A stretch of 64,000 nt of DNA from Streptomyces echinoruber (GCF_014651135.1 NZ_BMWH01000016.1:99691-163690); one strand, 5' to 3'. Positions 24,600-32,548 are shown, counted from the first letter of the stretch. Numbers and translations are program-made. Notes: a model not told the origin generated them from the letters alone.

Positions 24600-25049
24600 A
24601 TGAGCGCAACGGACGACCTGCCGGTCGTACACACACTCGACGACCTTGCGGGCCTGGTGGAGCGGCGGCAGGGCCTGTACGTGCGCTGGTCGCGCGGCCC
24701 GGCCACCGACCTCGGGGACGTCTCCAGCACCGACGAGCTCACCGGCGTCCCCCTGCCCGGCCTGTCCGCCAACCCCCTCGACGTGGAGACGTGGTGGCAG
24801 GACCGGTCCGTGAAGCTGTGGGTCGCGCGGCGCCTGTACGACTACTCGCACCTGCCGCACGAGAAGGGCCCCGACGTGCGGCCCTGGGTCCTGGCGGGCC
24901 GGGAGACCGGCCGCGGCCCGGACAACGAGCCGCTGGTCGCCGACTGCGAGCCGCTGTGCTGGATCGACACCGAGGTGATCGAGGCGGCGCAGCGGGAGGT
25001 GGCCCGCCAGGAGCACGCCTGGGGGCCGCTGCGCCGCGGCGGGCGCTGA
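24600..25049 (+). CDS. DUF6098 family protein
   Basis: A 149-residue cytosolic protein with the family pattern L-Y-V-R-W-S-R-G-P, L-S-A-N-P-L-D-V-E-T-W-W, V-A-R-R-L-Y-D-Y-S-H-L and P-W-V-L-A-G-R-E-T-G-R-G-P-D-N-E-P-L. No function is known. AGGGAGG stands upstream of the ATG, and a consensus sigma-B-type promoter precedes it, so it is probably stress-induced. Converges with the WhiB gene. Confidence 0.9.
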   Translation: MSATDDLPVVHTLDDLAGLVERRQGLYVRWSRGPATDLGDVSSTDELTGVPLPGLSANPLDVETWWQDRSVKLWVARRLYDYSHLPHEKGPDVRPWVLAGRETGRGPDNEPLVADCEPLCWIDTEVIEAAQREVARQEHAWGPLRRGGR

Positions 25050-25100
25050 CGCGCCCCGCGGCCCGGCGGCCCCCGGGTGCTCCGCGGCGGTGGTGCGGCT

Positions 25101-25352
25101 CTAGGCGGAGCGCCGCCGCGCCCCGGCCCGCCGTCGCTGCAGCGCCCGCCGCTCCGTCTCGTTCGTGCCTCCCCACACACCGACGGCCTGCCCCATGCCG
25201 AGCGCGAACTCCAGGCACTGCTCCGTCACCGGGCAGCGGCGGCACACCGCCTTCGCCTGCTCGGCCTGCAACAGCGCCGTCCCGCCGGTCCCGACGGGAA
25301 AGAACAGCTCCGGGTCCTCGTCACGGCACGCGGCGCGGTCTCGCCAGTTCAT
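25101..25352 (-). CDS. WhiB-family iron-sulfur regulator
   Basis: An 83-residue WhiB-like protein. The four iron-sulfur cysteines are present (C9 and C37-x2-C40-x5-C46 in A-V-C-R-R-C-P-V-T-E-Q-C), followed by the conserved G-V-W-G-G turn and a basic, Arg-rich C-terminus that contacts DNA. WhiB proteins bind [4Fe-4S] and usually act with the principal sigma factor to control development or redox response. ATG 25352 with AGGGGAC upstream. It is divergent from an MFS exporter gene, which is a plausible target. Confidence 0.95.
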   Translation of the reverse strand: MNWRDRAACRDEDPELFFPVGTGGTALLQAEQAKAVCRRCPVTEQCLEFALGMGQAVGVWGGTNETERRALQRRRAGARRRSA

Positions 25353-25520
25353 GAATGTCCCCTGCGATCGGAATCGTCGTGTGTGTCCTTCGCGTCTTTT
25401 TGCTCCTGATCGGGTGACCGGCCGCGGCACGGTGAAACCGCCCGGCCCGGCCGCCGGGCGCACAGGCGGGGCTGCGATAGTGACACCGGCAGAAAGATGT
25501 AACCGACAACCAGGAAGCCC

Positions 25521-26936
25521 GTGGACACCAGCGAGAGCACCGGTCCCCGCACCGAGGGGCACGGCACCCCGTCCGAGCACGAGACCCCGTCAGACGACGG
25601 CACCCCGTCAGACGACGGCACTCCGTCAGGTGACGGCATTCCGTCAGATGACGACACTCCGGCCGGTCCCGGCCCGGGGCACCGGGCCCCGCACCCGCCG
25701 CGCCGCGGCTGGCGCCGCTTCGCCATGGACACCCGGCCCCTGCGCCGGCCCGCCTACCGCCGGCTGTGGTCCTCCACCGTCGTCACGGCCGTCGGCAGCC
25801 AGCTCACCGCCGTCGCCGTGCCCAAGCAGATCTACGACATCACGCACTCCTCGGCGTGGGTCGGCTCGGCGAGCCTGGCCGGCCTCGTCCCGCTCGTCGT
25901 GTTCGCGCTGTGGGGCGGCGCGGTCGCCGACGCCATGGACCGCCGCCGGCTGCTGCTGATCACCAACAGCGGGATCGCCGTCACCTCGCTGCTGTTCTGG
26001 CTGCAGGCCGTCACCGGGCTGAGGTCCGTGGCCGCGCTGATGGTGCTGCTGGCGCTGCAGCAGGCCTTCTGGGGGCTGAACGCGCCCGCCCGCAACGCCT
26101 CCATCGCCCGCCTGGTCCCCGCCGGCGAACTCGCCGCGGCCAACGCCCTGGGCTCCACGGTCATGCAGACCGGGCAGGTCGTCGGCCCGCTGCTCGCCGG
26201 TGCCCTGATCCCGCTCGTCGGCCTGCCGGAGCTGTATTTGATCGACGCCCTGGCGCTGTGCGTCACCCTGTGGGCGGTCCTGCGGCTGCCGGCGCTGCCG
26301 CCGCTCGCGGGCACCGCCGTGCGGCGCGCGGGCGTGCGGCAGATCGTGGAGGGCTTCCGCTACCTCTCCGGGCACAAGGTGCTGCTGCTGTCGTTCCTCG
26401 CCGACATCGTCGCCATGGTGCTCGGCATGCCCCGCGCCCTCTTCCCGCAACTCGCCGCGCAGACGTACGCCTCCTACGGCGAGGGCCTGGCGCTGGGCCT
26501 GCTGTTCGCGGCGATACCCGTCGGCGCGGTGGCCGGCGGCCTGTTCTCCGGCACCTTCTCCCGGGCCCGGCGGCACGGCCTGATGGTGATCGGCGCGGTC
26601 GTGGCCTGGGGCGCGGCCGTCGCCGGGTCCGGCCTGAGCGGCAACCTGTGGATCGCCGCCGCCTTCCTCGCCGCCGCGGGCGTCGCCGACATGGTCTCCA
26701 TGGTGTTCCGCGGCGCCATCCTGCTCTCCGCCGCCACCGACGAGATGCGCGGCCGCATGCAGGGCGTCTTCACCGTCGTCGTGGCGGGCGGCCCGCGCCT
26801 GGCCGACGTGCTGCACGGCACGGCCGGCTCCGCCTTCGGGCCGCGCGCCGCCGTCACCGGCGGCGGCCTGCTCGTCGTCGCCGTGATGCTCGCCCTGGCC
26901 GCTGCGGTGCCGGCGCTGCGGCGCTACCGCGTCTGA
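25521..26936 (+). CDS. MFS transporter with repeat-rich cytoplasmic N-terminus
   Basis: A 471-residue major facilitator protein of the MFS_3/drug-efflux type with ~12 predicted membrane helices from residue ~90. A loop motif between helices 2 and 3 (G-G-A-V-A-D-A-M-D-R-R-R-L-L-L) is conserved, as is N-A-P-A-R-N-A-S-I-A-R-L-V-P. The first ~65 residues are hydrophilic and contain five copies of a six-residue unit T-P-S-D-D-G. GTG start preceded by AGGAAG. It faces the WhiB gene across ~170 bp, and could export a drug or iron chelate; no substrate is assigned. Confidence 0.92.
   Translation: MDTSESTGPRTEGHGTPSEHETPSDDGTPSDDGTPSGDGIPSDDDTPAGPGPGHRAPHPPRRGWRRFAMDTRPLRRPAYRRLWSSTVVTAVGSQLTAVAVPKQIYDITHSSAWVGSASLAGLVPLVVFALWGGAVADAMDRRRLLLITNSGIAVTSLLFWLQAVTGLRSVAALMVLLALQQAFWGLNAPARNASIARLVPAGELAAANALGSTVMQTGQVVGPLLAGALIPLVGLPELYLIDALALCVTLWAVLRLPALPPLAGTAVRRAGVRQIVEGFRYLSGHKVLLLSFLADIVAMVLGMPRALFPQLAAQTYASYGEGLALGLLFAAIPVGAVAGGLFSGTFSRARRHGLMVIGAVVAWGAAVAGSGLSGNLWIAAAFLAAAGVADMVSMVFRGAILLSAATDEMRGRMQGVFTVVVAGGPRLADVLHGTAGSAFGPRAAVTGGGLLVVAVMLALAAAVPALRRYRV
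25566..25655 (+). repeat. In-frame 18-bp minisatellite in the MFS gene
   Basis: Five 18-bp units start at 25566, 25584, 25602, 25620 and 25638; the second and third are identical. They encode T-P-S-E-H-E, T-P-S-D-D-G twice, T-P-S-G-D-G and I-P-S-D-D-D. The period keeps the reading frame. Confidence 0.9.
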
Positions 26937-27038
26937 ACCGCCGCCTCCACGGAACGCCGCCGGGCCCGGGGAGAGGTGCCCGGTTCGGGAAAGCCGCCGA
27001 GCCCCGGGAGAGCCGCCGCGCCCGGGACGCCGTCCGGG

Positions 27039-27497
27039 TCACAGGACGCCGCGCCGGCGCGGCAGGCCGTACTGCTCCAGCAGCTTGTTGCGGGTGGCCT
27101 CCAGGCGGTGGGCGAGGATCTCGGCGACCGTGCGCACCAGCGTCAGCCCGAGCGCCGGATCCTCCTCGCACAGCCGCAGCACGGCCTTCGCGTCGAACTC
27201 GTAGGCGCGCACGGGGCTGAAGGCGACCGCGCCGAAGTCCCACTCGTACGGCGGGAACAGCCAGGACCAGCCGAGCAGGTCACCCGAGCCGAGGCCCGCC
27301 ACCGTCACCCGCCGCAGGGAGTCGACCCGCTGGTCGAGGGAGACGGCACCGGAGCGGATCACCCAGAAGCGGTCGGCCCGGCCGCCGGCCTCGAAGATCC
27401 GCGTGTCCTCCGGGAAGGTAACCTCCCGGGCGAGTTCCATGAGGCGCCGGCGCTGCGGCTGGGGGAGGGCGGTCAGCAGTCGGGTGGCTCTGGTCAT
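27039..27497 (-). CDS. Cyclic-nucleotide-binding-domain protein without DNA-binding domain
   Basis: A 152-residue protein consisting of one cNMP-binding (Crp-like) beta-roll (R-F-W-V-I-R-S-G-A-V-S-L-D, G-D-L-L-G-W-S-W-L-F-P-P, A-Y-E-F-D-A-K-A-V) and a C-terminal helix. The phosphate-binding cassette Arg/Glu pattern G-E-x-x-x of cAMP sites is not obvious. There is no C-terminal HTH, so it is not a Crp-type regulator by itself; it may interact with another protein. ATG 27497 has GGAG eleven bases upstream. A hairpin terminator and AT-rich segment lie just upstream. Confidence 0.88.
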   Translation of the reverse strand: MTRATRLLTALPQPQRRRLMELAREVTFPEDTRIFEAGGRADRFWVIRSGAVSLDQRVDSLRRVTVAGLGSGDLLGWSWLFPPYEWDFGAVAFSPVRAYEFDAKAVLRLCEEDPALGLTLVRTVAEILAHRLEATRNKLLEQYGLPRRRGVL

Positions 27498-27727
27498 GGC
27501 GCTGGGGCTCCTCGCCGGCGGTGCGTTCGGGCGTTTCCTCAAGCTCCCTATGCCCGTTTCGACCGGTGTACTCCCGGTCGGCACCCGGCCGGACGGCACC
27601 GCCCCGCGACCCGCCGCCCGCCGCACCGGCGGGCCGCGCCCGACGCCGCGCGACCGTGCCGCCGGTCGGGTCGTCGGCCCGGCTGACGGCCGGGTCGGAG
27701 GGCAGGGCGCCGCGGTTCTGCGGGCAG

Positions 27728-27765
27728 AGAAAAGCCCTGGCCGGACGGGGGAAACCAGCCAGGGC
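27728..27765 (-). terminator. Intrinsic terminator, minus strand (possible short RNA end)
   Basis: On the minus strand GCCCTGGC (27765-27758) and GCCAGGGC (27741-27734) pair across a 16-nt loop holding CCCCC, followed by TTTTC. It sits 258 nt past the stop of the leftward decarboxylase gene and 230 nt before the cNMP-protein gene. An AT-richer segment upstream (GGTTTATCGTTCATAC at ~27833-27818) could be a promoter, in which case a ~90-nt RNA would be made. Confidence 0.6.
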
Positions 27766-28005
27766 GGTAAACGGTGACGTACGGAGGACGGTGCCGGTCG
27801 ACTCCGTCGCCACGTGTGTATGAACGATAAACCATCCAGGAGCGTCATGCGAAGCCGGAACCGGGCCACGTGACCGGTTTCACGTTCCGGCCGCCGGTGT
27901 CCGCCTCCCCGGCCGGCTTTCCGGACCCCTCACCCGGCCTCCCCCGCTCGGCCGCCCGGCCGCCCGTCGTCCGGCACCCGCCGCTCGGCCTCCCCGCTCG
28001 CCATC

Positions 28006-28035
28006 CGTCACTCGGCCACCCGTCACTCGGCCACC
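28006..28035. repeat. 15-bp tandem duplication containing the decarboxylase stop codon
   Basis: CGTCACTCGGCCACC occurs exactly twice (28006-28020 and 28021-28035). The right copy holds the last codons V-A-E and TGA of the leftward decarboxylase gene, so the duplicate places a second in-frame V-A-E-stop downstream. More degenerate CGGCC-type copies continue to ~27930. Confidence 0.85.
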
Positions 28036-29492
28036 ACCCGGACCGTCTTCAGCTCCGGATCCCCGGGATCCGGCAGGTGCATGCCGGCGGCCGGCCCGCT
28101 GCGCAGGTAGCGCAGCACCGGCTCGGTGAGGCGCTCGCCGGGCAGCACGGCCGGGATGCCCGGCGGATACGGCGTGATCATCTCCGCCGCGACCCGGCCC
28201 GCCGCCTCGGCCACCGGCACGTCCTCGGCCGGGCCGAAGTACGCGTCCCGCGGCAGTACGGCCTGCTCCAGGCGCAGTTCGCGCGGCGCGGGCACCTCGA
28301 TGCGCGGGCCGCGCGGCAGCTCCGGCGCGGCCCGCGCCAGGTCCTTCAGCGCGGCCGTCAGCTCCCCGGCCGTCTCCCGGTCGTCGCCGTGGGTGAGCTG
28401 GGTGCTGATCCGGCGGTGGTCGGCCAGGTGCGCGTCCACGTTCCGGTGGGCGCGCAGCCAGTCCGCGGCCTGGTAACCGGTGATGCCGAGCCCGCCGACG
28501 TCCACCACGACGGGCAGCGGGTCGAGGTCGTGGGCGAGGCCGGGGCCGCAGAAGTCGGCGCGGCCGTGCACGTGCAGCCCGTCGATGTCCTCGACCGCCC
28601 GCCGCACCTCCCGCGCGAGCTCCAGCGCGGTGCCCATCAGCTCCCGGCCCCGCAGCACCATCTGGCGCCGCCAGCCGTCCATCCCGGCGAAGATCAGCAC
28701 CGACGGGCTGGTGGTGCCCAGCAGGTCGGAGCGGTTCTTCAGCAGCAGCGGCGGGACCAGGTCGCCCCGCAGGTGGAAGACCGAGCCCTGCTCCAGGCCG
28801 CTGCCCATCTTGTGGATGCTCGTCACGCAGATGTCGGCGCCCGCGTCCATCGCCCAGGAGGGCAGGTCCGGGTGGAAGGGCAGGTGCGCGCCCCACGCCT
28901 CGTCCACGATCAGCGGCAGCGAGCGCCGGTGGCAGACCTCCGCGACCGCCCGCAGGTCGGCGCAGGTCCCGTACGGCGTCGGACTGGTGATCAGCGCGCC
29001 CTTGGCGTCCGGATGGGCCCGGAAGGCCTCCTCGAAGTCCTGCGCCGACGGCGGGTGCGCCAGGTGCCGCTCCGCGTCCCACCGCGGCTCCACCCACACC
29101 GGTTCGATGCCGGCCAGCACCAGGCCCGACACCACCGACTTGTGCGCGTCCCGCCCGATCAGCAGCTTCTCGTGCGGGCCCGCGACTGCGAGCATCGCCG
29201 CCTTGACGGACAGGGAGCTGCCGCACGTGGTGAAGAACGTGTGCTCGGCGTGCACCGCGTCCGCCATCAGCTCCTCGGCGCGCTCCAGCACCCGCCCCCG
29301 GGTCAGCCGGTCGTCGAGCCCGCCCGAGGCCAGTACGTCCCCGAGGAACACCGCGTCCCCCAGCACCTCCCGCACCGCCGGATCGGCTCCGCGGGCCTGT
29401 TTGTGCCCCGGCGGCGTGAACGACAGCCGTCCTCGCTCCCGGTACTCGGCGAGGGCTTCCAGAATCGGTGCGCTCGTGTGGTCGACAGCCAT
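28023..29492 (-). CDS. Orn/Lys/Arg-family PLP-dependent decarboxylase
   Basis: A 489-residue decarboxylase of the fold-I biodegradative/SpeA-like family. The N-terminus has P-P-G-H-K-Q-A-R-G and T-T-C-G-S-S-L-S, the PLP Asp and His lie in L-I-V-D-E-A-W-G-A-H, and the Schiff-base lysine is in T-S-I-H-K-M-G. The C-terminal domain carries P-Y-P-P-G-I-P-A. Length is shorter than E. coli-type enzymes (no wing domain) and like B. subtilis SpeA/YaaO. It makes a polyamine such as cadaverine, agmatine or putrescine; the substrate is not decided. ATG 29492. It stands alone. Confidence 0.92.
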   Translation of the reverse strand: MAVDHTSAPILEALAEYRERGRLSFTPPGHKQARGADPAVREVLGDAVFLGDVLASGGLDDRLTRGRVLERAEELMADAVHAEHTFFTTCGSSLSVKAAMLAVAGPHEKLLIGRDAHKSVVSGLVLAGIEPVWVEPRWDAERHLAHPPSAQDFEEAFRAHPDAKGALITSPTPYGTCADLRAVAEVCHRRSLPLIVDEAWGAHLPFHPDLPSWAMDAGADICVTSIHKMGSGLEQGSVFHLRGDLVPPLLLKNRSDLLGTTSPSVLIFAGMDGWRRQMVLRGRELMGTALELAREVRRAVEDIDGLHVHGRADFCGPGLAHDLDPLPVVVDVGGLGITGYQAADWLRAHRNVDAHLADHRRISTQLTHGDDRETAGELTAALKDLARAAPELPRGPRIEVPAPRELRLEQAVLPRDAYFGPAEDVPVAEAAGRVAAEMITPYPPGIPAVLPGERLTEPVLRYLRSGPAAGMHLPDPGDPELKTVRVVAE

Positions 29493-29607
29493 GGCGCGAC
29501 AGGTTCCCGCCGGCGGCGCCGCCCAATCGGAGCGCGGCGCCCGTCAGGGGGCGGAACGGTGCGCCGGCGCGCCCGGTGCCGCACGCCCCGCGGGCCCGGC
29601 GGCCCGC

Positions 29608-29835
29608 CTACCGGTGCTCCGACCCGGGATGCCGGCCCGGGGTGAGGATCTCGTCCAGCACCCGCAGCACGGTCTCGTACGCCACCACCCGTACGGCCGC
29701 GTCGCGTGCGCCGTTCGGATCGTTTGGGGAGAGCGCGTCACGGCGCGTGCGCCACACGCGCTCCTCCTGCACCGCACAGGCCCGGGCACGCTGCATACGC
29801 CGCAACAGTTCGTCAGAGTCCACGACATCGGTCAT
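29608..29835 (-). CDS. Small hypothetical protein, 75 aa
   Basis: A 75-residue, charged, mainly helical protein beginning M-T-D-V-V-D-S-D-E-L-L-R-R-M and rich in Arg, with one Cys. I do not recognise the family. The ATG at 29835 is the first after the 22-bp repeat array; the open frame upstream is repeat-derived. It lies between the decarboxylase gene and a divergent HATPase gene. Confidence 0.55.
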   Translation of the reverse strand: MTDVVDSDELLRRMQRARACAVQEERVWRTRRDALSPNDPNGARDAAVRVVAYETVLRVLDEILTPGRHPGSEHR

Positions 29836-29880
29836 GGAATGCGCGTACCCCGGGCGGCCGCGGTCACGTCCCCGACTCGC

Positions 29881-29989
29881 GGTCGCGCCGGTCCGGGGGC
29901 CGGTCGCGCCGATCCGTGGGGCCGGGCGTGCCGGCTCATGGGGCTGGTCGCGCCGGCTCACGGGGCCGGGCGTGCCGGCCCGCGTCGCG
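29881..29989. repeat. Five 21-22-bp tandem repeats in a divergent intergenic region
   Basis: Units start at 29881, 29902, 29924, 29946 and 29968 with the core GGTCGCGCCGGYTCNNGGGGCC alternating with GGGCGTGCCGGCTC, giving a 44-bp higher-order pattern. They occupy the 310-bp space between the small hypothetical gene (leftward) and the HATPase gene (rightward). No other structure is recognised there. Confidence 0.85.
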
Positions 29990-30147
29990 CGCCGGGTGTT
30001 TGGCGGGGCCCGCAGAGGTGAGCCGGAAAGGGAGACCCGCCCTGCGCCACCGCGGGGAACCACCGGCCGCGCGGCGCGTCGGAGCGTCGTGCCGCCGGCA
30101 CCCTGCCGGGTCCGGCTCGCTCCCTCTCACCCCCCAGGAGCACAGGG

Positions 30148-30642
30148 ATGCACAAGAAGCACAGGACCGAACCCACCCTCGAGCCCCTCGGCACGGACGG
30201 GCCGGGTACGCGCAGGCCGTGCCGGCCGGCCGAGGCGCGCTGGGCCGTCGTCCGCGCCGTCACCGAACGCTGCCGGGCCACCGCGACCCCGTACGATGCC
30301 GAGGCCCTGGCCGATGCCCAGCTCGTGGCCTCCGAGCTCACCACCAACGCGCTGCTGCACGGCGGCGGCGTCACCGACTTCCGTGTCGAGGTCGACGCGC
30401 ACGGCGTGCGGGTGTGCGTCAGCGACCGCAGCGACCGGCTGCCGCACCGCAGGCCGTCGCCGGCCGGCGACAGGCGCCGGCGGCCGGGCGGGCACGGCTG
30501 GCCCCTGGTGTGCCGGCTCGCCCGGGAGGTGCGGGTGACGGCGCTGCCGACGGGCGGGAAGCGCATCACCGCCGTCGTCCCCCTGACCGGACCCCTGACC
30601 GGACCCCTGACCGGACCCCTGACCGGAATGGCGCCCGCCTGA
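30148..30642 (+). CDS. HATPase anti-sigma-type ATP-binding protein
   Basis: A 164-residue RsbW/SpoIIAB-like HATPase_c_2 protein. The N-box is A-S-E-L-T-T-N-A-L-L-H-G, G1 is S-D-R-S-D-R and G2 is in R-R-P-G-G-H-G-W-P-L. In this family such single-domain ATPases bind and phosphorylate STAS antagonists or hold a sigma factor. The gene stands 262 bp before the sigma factor gene in the same direction, so it is a candidate anti-sigma factor for it. The C-terminus has four copies of L-T-G-P. ATG 30148 with CAGGAG upstream. Confidence 0.88.
   Translation: MHKKHRTEPTLEPLGTDGPGTRRPCRPAEARWAVVRAVTERCRATATPYDAEALADAQLVASELTTNALLHGGGVTDFRVEVDAHGVRVCVSDRSDRLPHRRPSPAGDRRRRPGGHGWPLVCRLAREVRVTALPTGGKRITAVVPLTGPLTGPLTGPLTGMAPA
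30583..30630 (+). repeat. 12-bp coding repeat before the HATPase stop
   Basis: CTGACCGGACCC occurs three times exactly, then CTGACCGGAATG, encoding L-T-G-P repeats in frame. The same word CTGACCGG covers the stop codon (TGA at 30640-30642) in a shifted frame. Confidence 0.85.
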
Positions 30643-30667
30643 CCGGGGCGCGCCGCTTTCCGGCGTT

Positions 30668-30720
30668 CCGGGTGCGTCCGGGTGCGTCCGGGTGCCATGC
30701 GGGTGCCATCCGGGTGCAAG
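30668..30720. repeat. Short GGGTGC repeat in the sigma-gene leader region
   Basis: Five units of 10-11 bp (CCGGGTGCGT twice, then CCGGGTGCCA, GCGGGTGCCA and CCGGGTGCAA variants) run through the gap between the HATPase and sigma factor genes. A nine-bp perfect hairpin (CGGCTGCCC / GGGCAGCCG at 30820-30856) follows further on. Confidence 0.7.
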
Positions 30721-30874
30721 GGGAACGCGAGGGAATGCGGGAAGCGGAGTTTTATCCCCCGGGGTCAGGGCAGACGGAATCTCGTGCTTCGGACCGGAGG
30801 CGCGCCAGTGGGAGCGGTACGGCTGCCCAGGGGTCTCCAGGTCCTCCGGGCAGCCGCCCGACCCGCGGTAAGTC

Positions 30875-30893
30875 CCTGAAACGACCGTTCAGG
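30875..30893 (+). promoter_or_regulatory. Inverted repeat covering the sigma-gene ribosome binding site
   Basis: CCTGAA (30875-30880), a seven-base spacer and TTCAGG (30888-30893) form a six-bp hairpin whose right arm overlaps the AGGAG at 30891-30895. It could mask the ribosome binding site of the sigma factor gene, though the stem is short. Confidence 0.35.
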
Positions 30894-30904
30894 AGCGAAT
30901 CCGC

Positions 30905-31759
30905 ATGCACATCGATATGTCGACAAGCCGTCCCGGTGCCCCCACCACCGCCACCGCGAAGCGGCCGCACGACGACGCCCCCGACACCGCCGCCCTCTTC
31001 AGGCGGCTGGCGGAGCTGGAGGACGGCCCGGAACGGGAAGCCGTCCGCGACCAGCTCGTCGAGGCGTGGCTGCCGATGGCCCACCGCATCGCGGGCCGGT
31101 TCCGCGACCGCGGCGAGTCGATAGAGGACCTGCGCCAGGTGGCGGCGCTGGGACTGGTGAAGGCGATCGACCGGTTCGACCCGGAGCGGGGCGCCTTCGA
31201 GAGCTACGCCGTGCCGACCATCACCGGAGAGGTCAAGCGGCACTTCCGGGACCGCATGTGGGCGCTCAGGGTGCCGCGCCGGGTGCAGGAGCTGCGCAAC
31301 AAGGTGCGCCTGGCACGCCGCGAGCTGACCCAGAGCCCCGGCTCGCCCGAGCCCACGATCGCCGACATCGCCGCGCACACCGGGTTGACCGAGGAGGAGG
31401 TCAACACCGGCATGGAGGCCCTGGACAGCTTCAGCACCCTGTCCCTGGACGCCGAACTGTCGGGCGACGGCGACGGCTACAGCCTCGCCGACACGCTCGG
31501 CGTCGCGGAGTCCTCCTACGACACCGTCGTCGACCGCGAGTCGGCGAAGGAGGGGCTGCGCAGGCTTCCCGAGCGCGAACGCGCCATTCTCTACATGCGC
31601 TTTTTCGAGGACATGACACAAAGCCGCATCGCCGACCGGCTGGGCATCTCGCAGATGCACGTCTCCCGCCTGATCAGCCGCAGCTGCGCCCGCGTACGGG
31701 ACGAGGTGCTGGCCGAACGCGCCGGCCGCCGGGGCGGCGGACGCCCCGCGTGCGCCTGA
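30905..31759 (+). CDS. SigB/SigF-family RNA polymerase sigma factor
   Basis: A 284-residue sigma factor. Region 2 includes L-V-E-A-W-L-P-M-A-H-R-I-A, D-L-R-Q-V-A-A-L-G-L-V-K-A-I-D-R-F-D-P and Y-A-V-P-T-I-T-G-E-V-K-R-H-F-R-D; region 3 is S-P-E-P-T-I-A-D-I-A-A-H-T-G-L; region 4 is L-P-E-R-E-R-A-I-L-Y-M-R-F-F-E-D-M-T-Q-S-R-I-A. This is the SigB/F/G subfamily, which directs stress or sporulation genes and is held by anti-sigma factors. The nearby HATPase, STAS and PP2C genes make a partner-switching control likely. From memory its setting resembles S. coelicolor sigM. Start ATG 30905 has AGGAG ten bases upstream. Confidence 0.95.
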   Translation: MHIDMSTSRPGAPTTATAKRPHDDAPDTAALFRRLAELEDGPEREAVRDQLVEAWLPMAHRIAGRFRDRGESIEDLRQVAALGLVKAIDRFDPERGAFESYAVPTITGEVKRHFRDRMWALRVPRRVQELRNKVRLARRELTQSPGSPEPTIADIAAHTGLTEEEVNTGMEALDSFSTLSLDAELSGDGDGYSLADTLGVAESSYDTVVDRESAKEGLRRLPERERAILYMRFFEDMTQSRIADRLGISQMHVSRLISRSCARVRDEVLAERAGRRGGGRPACA

Positions 31760-31788
31760 TCCCCGGAACCACCGAGGAGTCTCCCGCC

Positions 31789-32148
31789 ATGCTCACCCCG
31801 CACCCCGCGCTACTGCGCCGACTCGTCGACGACTACGAGGAGGCCCTCGCGGAGGAGGCCGCCGACCCGGCGTCCGGCGCCGGCACGCGCGCGCAGGACC
31901 TCGCGTACACGCTGTGCGTGTCCACCGCCACCCGGGACGTCGAAGCGGCCCTGGAGACCGCCCGCCGCATCCTCGCGGAGAGCGCCACCGCCGTGGAGCC
32001 GGCGCCGTACGTCCCCGCCCCGGCGGCCGCGGACCCGGCGCGCGCCACGATCCGCCCCCCGGCTCCGGTGTCCGCCCCCGCGGGGCCGGCCCCGGCGGCG
32101 TACCCGCGCCGCGCCGTGCCCACGGCCGCCGAGCCGGCGCGTCCGTGA
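31789..32148 (+). CDS. DUF5133 family protein
   Basis: A 119-residue protein with the family motif L-T-P-H-P-A-L-L-R-R-L-V-D-D-Y-E and D-L-A-Y-T-L-C-V-S-T-A-T-R-D-V-E-A-A-L-E-T-A-R, followed by a Pro/Ala-rich disordered tail (~70-119). Function is unknown; the paralogue family is common in Streptomyces near SigB-type genes. It begins 29 bp after the sigma factor stop with GAGGAG upstream, so it is probably in the same transcript. A 13-bp hairpin about 270 bp downstream probably terminates the mRNA. Confidence 0.88.
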   Translation: MLTPHPALLRRLVDDYEEALAEEAADPASGAGTRAQDLAYTLCVSTATRDVEAALETARRILAESATAVEPAPYVPAPAAADPARATIRPPAPVSAPAGPAPAAYPRRAVPTAAEPARP

Positions 32149-32264
32149 GAGCGGCGGCCGCTCGCGCGTGCGGGGCGGCCCGCAGGTGACGGGAGCCGTC
32201 CCCGGCCCCGAACCGTCCGGCCGGCGTGCCCCAAGGCGCGCCGGCCTTCCGCATGCGGTGCCCG

Positions 32265-32352
32265 GTGCGCTCCCCGCGTCCGCGCGGGTCTGCCTCCAGG
32301 CCGACGCGCCGGGACAGGTTCTCGAAGTGCGCTCCCCGCGTCCGCGCAGGTC
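32265..32352. repeat. Direct repeat of 26 bp, 62 bp apart
   Basis: GTGCGCTCCCCGCGTCCGCG followed by S-GGTC occurs at 32265-32290 and again at 32327-32352 with one mismatch; a weaker third copy is near 32469. It lies in the ~400-bp gap between the DUF5133 and DUF1206 genes. Confidence 0.75.
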
Positions 32353-32417
32353 CGTGCGACCGGAGACGCGCGGGCGGCACCGTGTGCAGCCGCCCTGCGG
32401 CGCGGCGCCGGGCGCCG

Positions 32418-32450
32418 GCCGCCCCGGCCGTACCGCGCGGCCGGGGCGGC
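32418..32450. terminator. Strong terminator hairpin after the sigma factor/DUF5133 transcript
   Basis: GCCGCCCCGGCCG (32418-32430) pairs perfectly with CGGCCGGGGCGGC (32438-32450), a 13-bp stem with seven-base loop TACCGCG. It lies between the DUF5133 and DUF1206 genes, about 100 bp before the latter. Confidence 0.8.
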
Positions 32451-32548
32451 GCGTTCGTGCCGCCGTGACGCGCTCCCCGCGCCCGCGTCCCGGGCGGTGT
32501 GGCCGCGCCTCGGCGGGGCATCCGGAGTGCCGGGAGGTCGAGGACGAG

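Noticed and set aside
27039..27497. Crp-family transcription factor
   Set aside because: The protein ends after the cyclic-nucleotide domain; there is no helix-turn-helix.
27728..27765. 6C-type actinobacterial RNA motif
   Set aside because: Only one hairpin with five C in the loop; the second conserved C-loop hairpin is not found.
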